Shown here: piece by piece, positions 56,761 to 64,000 of the stretch | Numbering within the stretch: position 1 is the stretch's first letter | Layout: the number at the start of each line of letters is the position of its first letter | Assembly: GCF_023667495.1 (NCBI RefSeq) | Contig: NZ_JAMOZL010000002.1 | Location: forward strand, 558,001 to 622,000 | Length of the DNA: 64,000 bases | From: Dyadobacter sp. MSC1_007 | GTDB lineage: Bacteria > Bacteroidota > Bacteroidia > Cytophagales > Spirosomataceae | Direction: 5' to 3' | Program-made: the position numbers and the translations under genes | Notes under the pieces: generated by a model | Databases searched by the model: none | The model's input: only the letters and a program-made list of their open reading frames with translations | What the model was told of the DNA's origin: nothing

Positions 56761-58329
56761 ATGAAACACAATATCATTACGAACTTGAAATCTAACACAA
56801 ACAATATCAAAACAGAGTTTTTCAATTTTGCCCACATTGAGAAGTTCTTTACGAAGGCTGATACGCACGATGCATTTCAGGTTATTTCGGACCGGACTTT
56901 CAAGGATTTGGATTTGGAAGATGTGTTTAGATTTATAGATCGTACCAGTTCGCGCGTTGGGCAACAATATTTATATTATTTACTGCGATGCATTCCTGCG
57001 AACAATCAACGCTCAGACCGACTGGAAGAGCGGATCAATGCATTCCAACAAAACCCTGCGTTGCGGGCATCCGTTACAAATGAGTTTTCGAAATTAAGTG
57101 AGCGGGGAGCTTACCATGTCTCGTCACTCTTTCACGGTAAGCATATTGAAAGGCCGGGCTGGCATTGGCTCATTCAGATCCTTTCGGGAATAAGTGTTTT
57201 AACGATTATCCTGTCCGTCTTTTTCCCGCAAATGTGGGTTTTGTTGATCCTGTTGTTTCCGATTAATATGGGCATTCACTATTGGAATAAGAATCACATT
57301 TATCAATACAGCAATTCGATACCACAGCTGCTTTTAATGAACCAGATAGCGCGAAAGGTTCTGGCCAATGCCGGGTTTTCGCATTTAACAAAAGTAGCAG
57401 GTTCGGTCGATTCGCTGAGGAAGCTGGTCCCTCAAATGTCGATCTTTAAAATTGAGGCGAAATTGCAAAGTGAAATTGGTCAGGTCGTCGACTATTTTCT
57501 GGAATTGATTAAAGCATTGTTGCTATTAGAACCCATCGCATTATTTGCGATCCTGAAAAAGCTCGACGCCAGAAGGGACGATTTAGCAAGAGTTTACAAA
57601 TTCATTGGCGAAACAGATTCGGCATTGTCGATCCTGGCCCTTCGGGAAAGTTTGCCTTATTATTGCAGGCCGACGTGCGATATTAAGATCAATGAAATGA
57701 ATATCAATGGCATATATCATCCGCTATTGTTCAAGGGTGTTCCCAATGACATTGCGCTAAAAGGCAAATCCGCATTGTTGACCGGGTCAAATATGTCAGG
57801 AAAAACCACTTTTATCCGGACTGTCGGCATCAGCGCAATTTTAGGCCAAACCCTCAATACCTGTTTTGCAAGAAAGTTTGCAATGCCATTGATGCAAGTG
57901 CAATCGTCCATTCGTATCTCGGACGATCTGCTCGAAGAGAAAAGCTATTATATGGAAGAAGTTCTTACATTGAAGCAGTTGATTGATGAAAGCAACGGCA
58001 CTAAGAGAACACTTATCTTACTGGACGAATTATTTAAGGGCACCAATTCCATTGAAAGAATTGCCATGAGCAAGTCAGTGCTGAGCTATCTGGCACGCAA
58101 TGGCAATCTGGTGTTCGTTGCTACACACGACAGAGAATTAGCAGATTTGTTGTCGGAACATTATGAGCTCTATCATTTTACCGAAATCATTGAAGCCGAG
58201 CAGATTGTGTTTGACTATAAAATTAAGGCTGGCGTGCTCAAAACAACAAATGCGATCAGGATTCTGGATCTCAACCATTTTCCGTCTGAAATTATCGGTG
58301 AAGCAATCAGACTGGCATCAAGGCCCTAA
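56761..58329 (+). CDS. MutS-like ATPase with membrane segments
   Basis: The 522-residue protein (start ATG 56761; 56695 would add 22 residues) keeps the MutS core-lever region and ATPase but has no mismatch-binding or connector domain. Two hydrophobic segments lie at about 137-155 and 159-175. Walker A is GSNMSGKTT (342-350), Walker B LILLDELF with Asp422-Glu423, and the ATHDRE motif has His456. It is therefore a membrane-tethered MutS relative, common in Bacteroidota and of unknown role. It converges on and overlaps the response-regulator gene by 3 bp. Confidence 0.87.
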   Translation: MKHNIITNLKSNTNNIKTEFFNFAHIEKFFTKADTHDAFQVISDRTFKDLDLEDVFRFIDRTSSRVGQQYLYYLLRCIPANNQRSDRLEERINAFQQNPALRASVTNEFSKLSERGAYHVSSLFHGKHIERPGWHWLIQILSGISVLTIILSVFFPQMWVLLILLFPINMGIHYWNKNHIYQYSNSIPQLLLMNQIARKVLANAGFSHLTKVAGSVDSLRKLVPQMSIFKIEAKLQSEIGQVVDYFLELIKALLLLEPIALFAILKKLDARRDDLARVYKFIGETDSALSILALRESLPYYCRPTCDIKINEMNINGIYHPLLFKGVPNDIALKGKSALLTGSNMSGKTTFIRTVGISAILGQTLNTCFARKFAMPLMQVQSSIRISDDLLEEKSYYMEEVLTLKQLIDESNGTKRTLILLDELFKGTNSIERIAMSKSVLSYLARNGNLVFVATHDRELADLLSEHYELYHFTEIIEAEQIVFDYKIKAGVLKTTNAIRILDLNHFPSEIIGEAIRLASRP

Positions 58330-58961
58330 ATAATCCGCTTTTTAATCGCCAGTGAAACAGCCTCGGTTGCTGAATGTACGTGCAGTTTGTCATATATTTT
58401 TTTGATATGAGAGCGGACGGTGTCGATGCTGATATTCAATTCAAAACCAATCATTTTATAACTGAACCCATTGACCAGCAATTGAAGTAATTCGGTTTCC
58501 CGCTTTGACAGATTGTAATTTTCCTGCTCTTCACTTTTAGCCACGGGAACCATCTGCAATACCTTTCTGGCTACGGAGCCGGTCATGGGAGCGCCGCCAC
58601 TCATGACATTCCTGATGGCGGCCGGAATTTCTTCACTCGCATAACGCTTCAGAATGTATCCCGAGGCCCCGGCACAAATCGCATTGAAAATATTCTCGTT
58701 ATCGTCAAAAACGGTAAGCATAATAACCGGCAGGTTTTCATTTGTCTGCCGGATAAGCCGAACGGCTTCCACGCCGTTGATTCCGGGCATATCGATGTCC
58801 ATCAGCACCACATCGGGGTTGAATACCAGCAGATCGGCAGCCAGGTTTTGCGCATCTGGCATTGCGGCCAGGAGATCCAGGTCCTCATGGTCCGCAATGA
58901 GCGATTCCATGCTCCACCGCAATGCCTCATTATCATCGTAAAGCAGAATTCTAGCAGCCAT
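58326..58961 (-). CDS. LuxR/NarL-family response regulator
   Basis: From ATG 58961 the 211-residue protein starts AARILLYDDNEALRW, the normal receiver start; a longer frame from 59006 adds 15 residues. The phosphoacceptor is Asp55 (LMDIDMPG), Lys sits in ILKRYA, and the LuxR-type HTH is at the C-terminus (LSKRETELLQLLVNGFSYKMIGFELNISIDTVRSHIKKIYDKL). The probable partner kinase lies 1.8 kb upstream (60804-62816), beyond a T9SS protein gene. Confidence 0.94.
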   Translation of the reverse strand: MAARILLYDDNEALRWSMESLIADHEDLDLLAAMPDAQNLAADLLVFNPDVVLMDIDMPGINGVEAVRLIRQTNENLPVIMLTVFDDNENIFNAICAGASGYILKRYASEEIPAAIRNVMSGGAPMTGSVARKVLQMVPVAKSEEQENYNLSKRETELLQLLVNGFSYKMIGFELNISIDTVRSHIKKIYDKLHVHSATEAVSLAIKKRII

Positions 58962-59025
58962 GATTTCGGGGTAGCTTATGAGTGGGTTAGGCAGTTGTTG
59001 ATTCATTGTCTGGTTAAATCTAAGG

Positions 59026-60675
59026 TTATTTTATCACGACTTTATGGGTGCGTACCAGGTTTTTTTCCTGGACATGCAGCATATAAACTCCGGGAGACAT
59101 AGTGTCCGCTGGAAGCAGTGAAATCGTATTGGCCGATTCCTTTTCAGTCCTGAACCTGATGCTGGTGCCGGACAGGTTAACCAATTTGATTTTAGCAGCA
59201 TCTGCATCACCAACTCTTATTTTGAACCCTGTGGAGGTCGCCGGGTTAGGAAAAGTTGTGAAATCTGTTTCTGTTTGGGCATGATTCACATCGGCCTCGT
59301 CCGCATTGAGCCGGGCGGCGGGCTGTTTGGTCTGCGTACTAACCCCAAAATGATTGACACCGGTTGATCTGGCAGTAAACAGCGTTTTGTAAGGGCCCGT
59401 ACCGGTTACCGCTGGACCTGCAACAGCATCAGACCACAAGGAGCCGTTCCACTTTTTAATTTCTACCGGATGAGCAGGATTAAAATCGGTCGTTGCGTCC
59501 GCTGCATCCCATTGAAACTGGTAAATCCAGCTGATAGGTGTTCCTGACGGTGGCAAACCAGTGCCATGATCGATTGTATAAAGGATATTAACATGGTGGC
59601 CCGGGAGAAATACGGTTGGATTATAGGAGGCTTTCGCACTCATTCTGGCAAATCCACGGTTCGCAACTGCGAACAAGACCATGATTGGCGTGTAGCGGTC
59701 GGTGCTCGGCCCTACTGGAAACCGGTGCAGCATGGCTCCTCCTTCAATTGGCGGAGGTAATTTTAGCATTCCTGTTCCGTTAGTGATCACAAACCGTGTT
59801 TCATCTGCGCCGGTGATGTTTTCACAAGTTAGATCATAATCGCCAAGGGCTATTTTTCCTTTTTCGAAGATCGTTTCGCATCTGATCGGGTTACTTCCCC
59901 AAAAACTAAATGCGGAGGCCAAGTTGATTTGTTTTGAATTATTGATCCTGACCCGACTGATAAACGTGGTACTACGACTGTTGTGGGCCTGGATAGTCTG
60001 GAAATCGTTTCCTGCAAACTCGATTTCAACCATGTCGACAAAGGTTCCGAGCCGTTGCTCCAGATTACCGTGTATTTTGATTTTTGATTCGGGAGACCGC
60101 CCTACCAGCGTTCTTATCGGCGAGGATGCTGTGCCACTCCTGATAACGAGATTGTTACATTTAGAAGGGACGTCAACCAGTACATTACCGTCAATAATGA
60201 CGTTGTCATATGTTCTCGGAACAATCCGTGAAGGCCACGTTAATGGATTGCTCCAATTACACGAGCTGCACGTTGCAATTTGGTCGATGGGAATGTAAAC
60301 TTTCAGGGGCCAACTCACGTACACAGTACCGGGAAAATCAGTTGTTGTCCTCCAACCGCTGACTATTACATTGGTAGAAGGAACAACATCACTCCACGCG
60401 ACCCGTTCAGATGCGCCGTCCGCTCTTCTGGTGAGGTAAAGTTCCCAGCGCCCGGTGGCTAAGTTATAGCGTATCAGCTGGGCCGTGTAGTTTTCATCGG
60501 ACCGGTAAGCTCTATATTCAAGGCTGCGATCGGGCCTGAGGTTCCTTAAATAACGGCCGTTAGCAACATGGTGTTGATTGGGATAACCCTCCACGGCAAT
60601 ATCGGCCTTACTGGATCCAACGACGGCAAAGAGTGCCGAAAACAGAACAATGCTAAATCTGAAGAAAGTTTTCAT
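59026..60675 (-). CDS. Secreted beta-helix-like protein with T9SS sorting domain
   Basis: A 549-residue protein with signal peptide (ending SKADIA), a region (about 135-330) of the type CNWSNPLTWPSRIVPRTYDNVIIDG that marks right-handed beta-helix surface proteins, and a C-terminal Por/type A sorting domain (FPNPATST..., LSPGVYMLHVQ-like SPGVYMLHV, RTHKVVIK). Exported across the outer membrane by T9SS. Function unknown. It lies between the kinase and the response-regulator genes, all on one strand. Confidence 0.85.
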   Translation of the reverse strand: MKTFFRFSIVLFSALFAVVGSSKADIAVEGYPNQHHVANGRYLRNLRPDRSLEYRAYRSDENYTAQLIRYNLATGRWELYLTRRADGASERVAWSDVVPSTNVIVSGWRTTTDFPGTVYVSWPLKVYIPIDQIATCSSCNWSNPLTWPSRIVPRTYDNVIIDGNVLVDVPSKCNNLVIRSGTASSPIRTLVGRSPESKIKIHGNLEQRLGTFVDMVEIEFAGNDFQTIQAHNSRSTTFISRVRINNSKQINLASAFSFWGSNPIRCETIFEKGKIALGDYDLTCENITGADETRFVITNGTGMLKLPPPIEGGAMLHRFPVGPSTDRYTPIMVLFAVANRGFARMSAKASYNPTVFLPGHHVNILYTIDHGTGLPPSGTPISWIYQFQWDAADATTDFNPAHPVEIKKWNGSLWSDAVAGPAVTGTGPYKTLFTARSTGVNHFGVSTQTKQPAARLNADEADVNHAQTETDFTTFPNPATSTGFKIRVGDADAAKIKLVNLSGTSIRFRTEKESANTISLLPADTMSPGVYMLHVQEKNLVRTHKVVIK

Positions 60676-60803
60676 GTCGATTATGTTTAGAACAGGTCAA
60701 AGTTCCGACAACTAACCCTGCTGGTCAATCGCATGATGATGTGGTTTTTACGTCACATTCTTATTAATGGACTGGTATTCAATGTGCTATCCTGCATGTA
60801 AGG

Positions 60804-62816
60804 CTAAGAAACGGGAATGGTTAAACGTACCATTGTTCCGGCACCGGGTTTTGTGGTGATGTCGATCGTCCCGTGCAGTCCGGCAGCCCGGGCTTTCATG
60901 TTTTTCACCCCGTTTGACGATGATTCTTTTAGCAGGTCAAAGCCAATTCCGTCATCTGTAATGGACAACAGGATCTGTCCCTGGGTCTTTCGTAAATTGA
61001 TCTTGACAGTGTTGGCAGCGGAATACTTGGCTATATTATTAATTGCTTCTTTAAAAATGAGAAAGAAATCCCGCCGCTGGTGCATATTGAGGCTCGATGA
61101 AAGGGCCTGTTCGTCTACCGCAAAATCCGTCATGATATTTTTGGGTTCAAGCGTGTGATTGATGAATTCCCGCATGCGAACGAGCATATTGCCTAGTTTA
61201 TCATTGTCCGGCGTGATCGCCCAAACGATGTCGCTCATTTCCTGCTGAATGTGAGTGGATTGCTCGGTGATTTTTTTAAGATAAGTCCCTGCTTTCTCCT
61301 GATCTTTAGATAAGTTATTGCTCGATATCTCTGACAGGATTTTAATGCTTGTCAATGTAGAACCAATATCATCGTGCAGGTCTCTGGCCACATCGTTCCG
61401 GAAATTGATCAGAGCTTGCTGCTGTTCGATTTTCTTTTTCAATTTAAATCTATTAAATAAAACCCCAGCCAAAAGAAACAGGATCAATACACCGGCAATA
61501 ATGCCATTACGGGTGAAGTTCTGCTTTTCGATTTGAAGCTTGCGCAGCCTGCTCTCTGTGTTCAGCAACGCAATTTGATTATCCTTCTTTTCAGTTTCGT
61601 ATTTCAATTGCAGCTCAGCTACGTTGCTTTGCGTTTCTTGCTGGATCAGGCTATCCTTGTATGCGACATACTTTTTGAAACTGTCATACGCATTGAAATA
61701 ATCCTTTTTATCTCTGTAATAAATTGATTTGTGGTAAAATAAGTCCCGCAGATTTGACTTGCTTTTGATTTCGGAAGCCAGGATAAAAGATTTGTCAAAA
61801 AACTGCTCGGCGGCAACAGGATCGCCAAGTTTTAAAGCCATATTGGCGGCGGTCAGATTTCGGTCGGCTTGTTTTGGTTTGTCGCCCAGTTCCTTAAAAA
61901 TAGCAATCGCCTTTTTTTCAAAAGCCAGAGACTCACCGTATTTCCCCTGCTTGCCCAGCAGCATAGCCATCGTGCCGTAGCTCGCAGCGATATTTCCTTT
62001 CACGCCCGACTGTTCCGAATACTTCAATGCCAGCTTTTGATAATGAATGGCAGCCGGAAGTGAGTCGATGAGAAATCTTGCCAGGGAATTATAATTGTTG
62101 GTCAATCCGACGACGTCCCTGGATTTTTCGCGTATCGCGATTGCTTCTTTAATGTATTTCAGTGCTGCCGCACTGTTTCCAAGATTGCTATTCGCCGTTG
62201 CGAGGTTAGTCGCAGCCAGGGATGTTGTGTAGGGGTCGTTCAATTTTTCACCCAGCCGCCTGGCTTTGAGCAGCCATTCAATTTCTTTTTCATATTCCCC
62301 CTTTAACCGGAAAAGAAACCCAAGATCGTTGTAAACAATGGCCGTGTAATCTGACTGATCTTTTTCAAATTTAATAGCAAGGGAACTGCGGTACTGAACT
62401 TCCGACTCCTTGTAACGATGCTTAAACATATAGTGCTGACCAAGCTGAAGTCTGCCCAGGGCATGCATGAAATCATCTTTGATCAGTGTGGCTACTCTTA
62501 TTCCTGCCAGGTCGAGAAATTCGATACTATCCTGCCTGGAAGTGTATTTTTTTAACTCCGCAATTTTTAAAAGTGCCCACCCTTCGCCACGAAGCATTTT
62601 CTTTCGTTTGCTCAATGCGCCCGCAGCACGCGCAAGGGACATGGCCGAATCGATATTCGAATCCGAAAATTCGTCTGCTGCGTTCAGTAACTCATAAATA
62701 CGTACAGAATCCTTGCTGGTATATGCCCCTTGCCCGAGTACCGAAGAAACATGGATGCATGCCAATAGCATCGCTATTGCACAAAATACCAGCGATTGCG
62801 GAAAGCTCCGGCGCAT
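60804..62816 (-). CDS. TPR-domain sensor histidine kinase (HisKA_3/LytS-NarX type)
   Basis: The 670-residue protein has a signal peptide, about six or seven TPR repeats in the periplasm (about 35-400), a coiled coil, one membrane helix (437-455), and a cytoplasmic kinase: the HisKA_3 motif RDLHDDIGSTLTSI with His481 and a HATPase with DDGIGFD and MKARAAGLHG. This group pairs with NarL/LuxR regulators; the one at 58326-58961 is the obvious partner. The signal it senses is unknown, possibly a peptide or protein bound by the TPRs. Confidence 0.93.
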   Translation of the reverse strand: MRRSFPQSLVFCAIAMLLACIHVSSVLGQGAYTSKDSVRIYELLNAADEFSDSNIDSAMSLARAAGALSKRKKMLRGEGWALLKIAELKKYTSRQDSIEFLDLAGIRVATLIKDDFMHALGRLQLGQHYMFKHRYKESEVQYRSSLAIKFEKDQSDYTAIVYNDLGFLFRLKGEYEKEIEWLLKARRLGEKLNDPYTTSLAATNLATANSNLGNSAAALKYIKEAIAIREKSRDVVGLTNNYNSLARFLIDSLPAAIHYQKLALKYSEQSGVKGNIAASYGTMAMLLGKQGKYGESLAFEKKAIAIFKELGDKPKQADRNLTAANMALKLGDPVAAEQFFDKSFILASEIKSKSNLRDLFYHKSIYYRDKKDYFNAYDSFKKYVAYKDSLIQQETQSNVAELQLKYETEKKDNQIALLNTESRLRKLQIEKQNFTRNGIIAGVLILFLLAGVLFNRFKLKKKIEQQQALINFRNDVARDLHDDIGSTLTSIKILSEISSNNLSKDQEKAGTYLKKITEQSTHIQQEMSDIVWAITPDNDKLGNMLVRMREFINHTLEPKNIMTDFAVDEQALSSSLNMHQRRDFFLIFKEAINNIAKYSAANTVKINLRKTQGQILLSITDDGIGFDLLKESSSNGVKNMKARAAGLHGTIDITTKPGAGTMVRLTIPVS

Positions 62817-62897
62817 GATTGTCAGCGGTTGGGTTTATCATGTAAGTTAAGTGCGATTTTCCGCTTTCAAAAGAATCTCTTCGAAGCGACCGCCGCG

Positions 62898-62928
62898 TTG
62901 TAGTGGACTACCTGCAATATTGAATTTG
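62898..62928 (+). promoter_or_regulatory. Candidate promoter of the cupin gene with flanking direct repeats
   Basis: TTG (62898-62900), 20 bp, then TGAATTTG (62921-62928), one base off consensus. TGGACTAC occurs at 62904-62911 and 62927-62934, 23 bp apart, in and after the spacer. Confidence 0.5.
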
Positions 62929-62990
62929 GACTACATAGTATGTTGCCAATCCGTTTAATTTGCAAAAGTCCCCACCTTGACAACCCGTAT

Positions 62991-63452
62991 ATGTGCCTCA
63001 AACCTTTCAGCAGCATTCTGCCGTGTTTTGTTTTTTCTGCAATGCTTTGTTCCTCAGCTCTCGCGCAGCATCAACATCCCGCCGAACCAGACAAAAAAGT
63101 AAATCCACTCTCTTTTAGCCCGGTACTGAATGAATATCTCGGCGACCCGGAATTGAAAAATTACAAGTGGGAATCTCAAATTTTGACCGTGGCACCAGGC
63201 GGAGTAGATACCGTGGCACACCGACACGACGCGGAAGTTTTTGGATATATTATTGAGGGAAAACTGGAAGTCGGATTAAACAAGGAAACGCCAAAGACTT
63301 TCATTGCAGGGCAAATGTTTCATGAAACACGCAACATTCTGCATTCTTTCACCCGCAATCCAGACCCGGCGAACCCCACCAAAGTATTGCTCATTTTTGT
63401 CATAAAAGACGGCAGGGCCGGTTATACCAGGGAATATCCACCGAAAAACTAA
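62991..63452 (+). CDS. Secreted cupin-domain protein
   Basis: A 153-residue protein from ATG 62991 with a signal peptide ending SALAQ. The cupin barrel has metal-type histidines: VAHRHDAEVFGYIIEGKLEVG (motif 1) and RNILHSFTRNP (motif 2). An upstream in-frame start at 62940 would put 17 residues before the signal and sits close to the promoter. It probably binds a small molecule or metal in the periplasm. It diverges from the kinase gene. Confidence 0.85.
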   Translation: MCLKPFSSILPCFVFSAMLCSSALAQHQHPAEPDKKVNPLSFSPVLNEYLGDPELKNYKWESQILTVAPGGVDTVAHRHDAEVFGYIIEGKLEVGLNKETPKTFIAGQMFHETRNILHSFTRNPDPANPTKVLLIFVIKDGRAGYTREYPPKN

Positions 63453-63464
63453 ACCGGAAATTGC

Positions 63465-63953
63465 CTATTCATCCAGCTTAATTTCGACAACCAGCTCTTT
63501 TCCATTCCCGTACTTACTGATCGCCTCTTTTTGTGGCAGCTTGATCAGACTATATTTTTTATCAGAGAGATCCACTGTCTCGTCTAATTTCATTGGTCTG
63601 CCCTCTACAATCAAAAGGTCTATTTTATTGATGAACGAGAAAGTCCCGCTGCCTGTGAATTTTTGTGAGTTAAGGTTAACCCTGACATTTTTTCCTTTGA
63701 GATAAAGTCCATTGTCCTTCGCCGAGAAAAACACCTCAGATGCATAAAAGGAACCAAATAATTTGCTGGAATCTTTGATACTATCCGATTTAACAATGGT
63801 AATCGGTTTTGCCAGTTCTGAGATTTGTTTTTCAGCATTTGAATAATTGGCAAGGTGAACTGGTATTGAATTGGTATTGATCGGCTTCGTAGAATCAAAA
63901 GCCAGTGTAGAGCTTGAAAGAAGTAATGTGCTTAGAAAATTCAGGTTTTTCAT
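63465..63953 (-). CDS. Small secreted protein with TonB-plug-like tail
   Basis: A 162-residue protein with signal peptide (LLLSSSTLAF). The C-terminal part (ISKYGNGKELVVEIKL) resembles the strand of TonB-receptor plug domains (KYG..GKNGVIEI), a segment also seen at the ends of Bacteroidota M56/BlaR-like proteins. No other family recognised. It faces the cupin gene with a 12 bp gap. Confidence 0.6.
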   Translation of the reverse strand: MKNLNFLSTLLLSSSTLAFDSTKPINTNSIPVHLANYSNAEKQISELAKPITIVKSDSIKDSSKLFGSFYASEVFFSAKDNGLYLKGKNVRVNLNSQKFTGSGTFSFINKIDLLIVEGRPMKLDETVDLSDKKYSLIKLPQKEAISKYGNGKELVVEIKLDE

Positions 63954-64000
63954 ATCATTGTTTTTTATAGGTTTTTCAGTTGATATGATCCTGTTTTCTA

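Overview
The window looks like chromosomal DNA of a Bacteroidota bacterium, most likely a Cytophagales/Spirosomaceae member such as Dyadobacter. That placement is inference from gene content and a G+C content near one half, by eye. Supporting signs are two SusC/SusD outer-membrane uptake pairs, a hybrid two-component regulator, two secreted proteins with type IX secretion (Por) C-terminal sorting domains, an ASPIC/UnbV FG-GAP lipoprotein, and several promoters of the Bacteroidota type (TTG, about 20 bp, TAnnTTTG). I see no insertion sequence, prophage, CRISPR array, rRNA or tRNA.

Layout. 1-9.1 kb is mostly housekeeping and metabolism: a truncated alpha/beta hydrolase, an exported acetolactate decarboxylase lipoprotein, an M19 dipeptidase, glycogen branching enzyme GlgB, a small outer-membrane protein, a NUDIX hydrolase, a YegD-like Hsp70, a VOC protein, and a stand-alone version of the N-terminal region of RluA-type pseudouridine synthases. 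9.1-13.3 kb holds a membrane protein/XRE pair, a TlpA-like thioredoxin lipid-envelope protein, a small Cys-rich lipoprotein and a beta-lactamase-fold hydrolase. 13.3-17.8 kb is one 1458-residue T9SS-exported protein made of three long repeats. 18.2-23.6 kb carries an ArsR/SRPBCC/oxidoreductase operon, with two perfect operators built into its promoter, divergent from a MarR plus rifampin-phosphotransferase-like operon. 23.6-31.7 kb has assorted lipoproteins, a methyltransferase, an outer-membrane barrel, an EEP phosphatase with a GNAT gene, a fasciclin protein, a secreted lectin-fold protein and a PIN-type toxin-antitoxin pair.

31.7-53.4 kb is a polysaccharide utilisation region. A minus-strand operon (SusC-SusD-FG-GAP lipoprotein-fused acetylesterase/deacetylase) lies next to a 1376-residue hybrid sensor/regulator. 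Divergent from that is a plus-strand operon (SusC, SusD, GH43). The enzymes (GH43, SGNH acetylesterase, NodB-type deacetylase) suggest an acetylated, pentose-containing hemicellulose such as (arabino)xylan, but the substrate is inferred. The second susC is split by a one-base frameshift. A pair of direct repeats 21 bp apart between the regulator and this operon is a good candidate for the regulator's binding site.

53.4-64 kb holds a DinB protein, a cyclase-family protein with altered metal ligands, a DUF2975/XRE pair with a 19-bp palindrome upstream, a membrane-anchored MutS-like ATPase, a LuxR-type response regulator and its likely TPR histidine kinase flanking a second T9SS protein, a secreted cupin and a small secreted protein with a TonB-plug-like tail.

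Nothing here is plainly a wholly new system. The most notable items are the operator-in-promoter ArsR unit, the fused esterase/deacetylase, the orphan RluA N-domain, the altered cyclase and the frameshifted susC.
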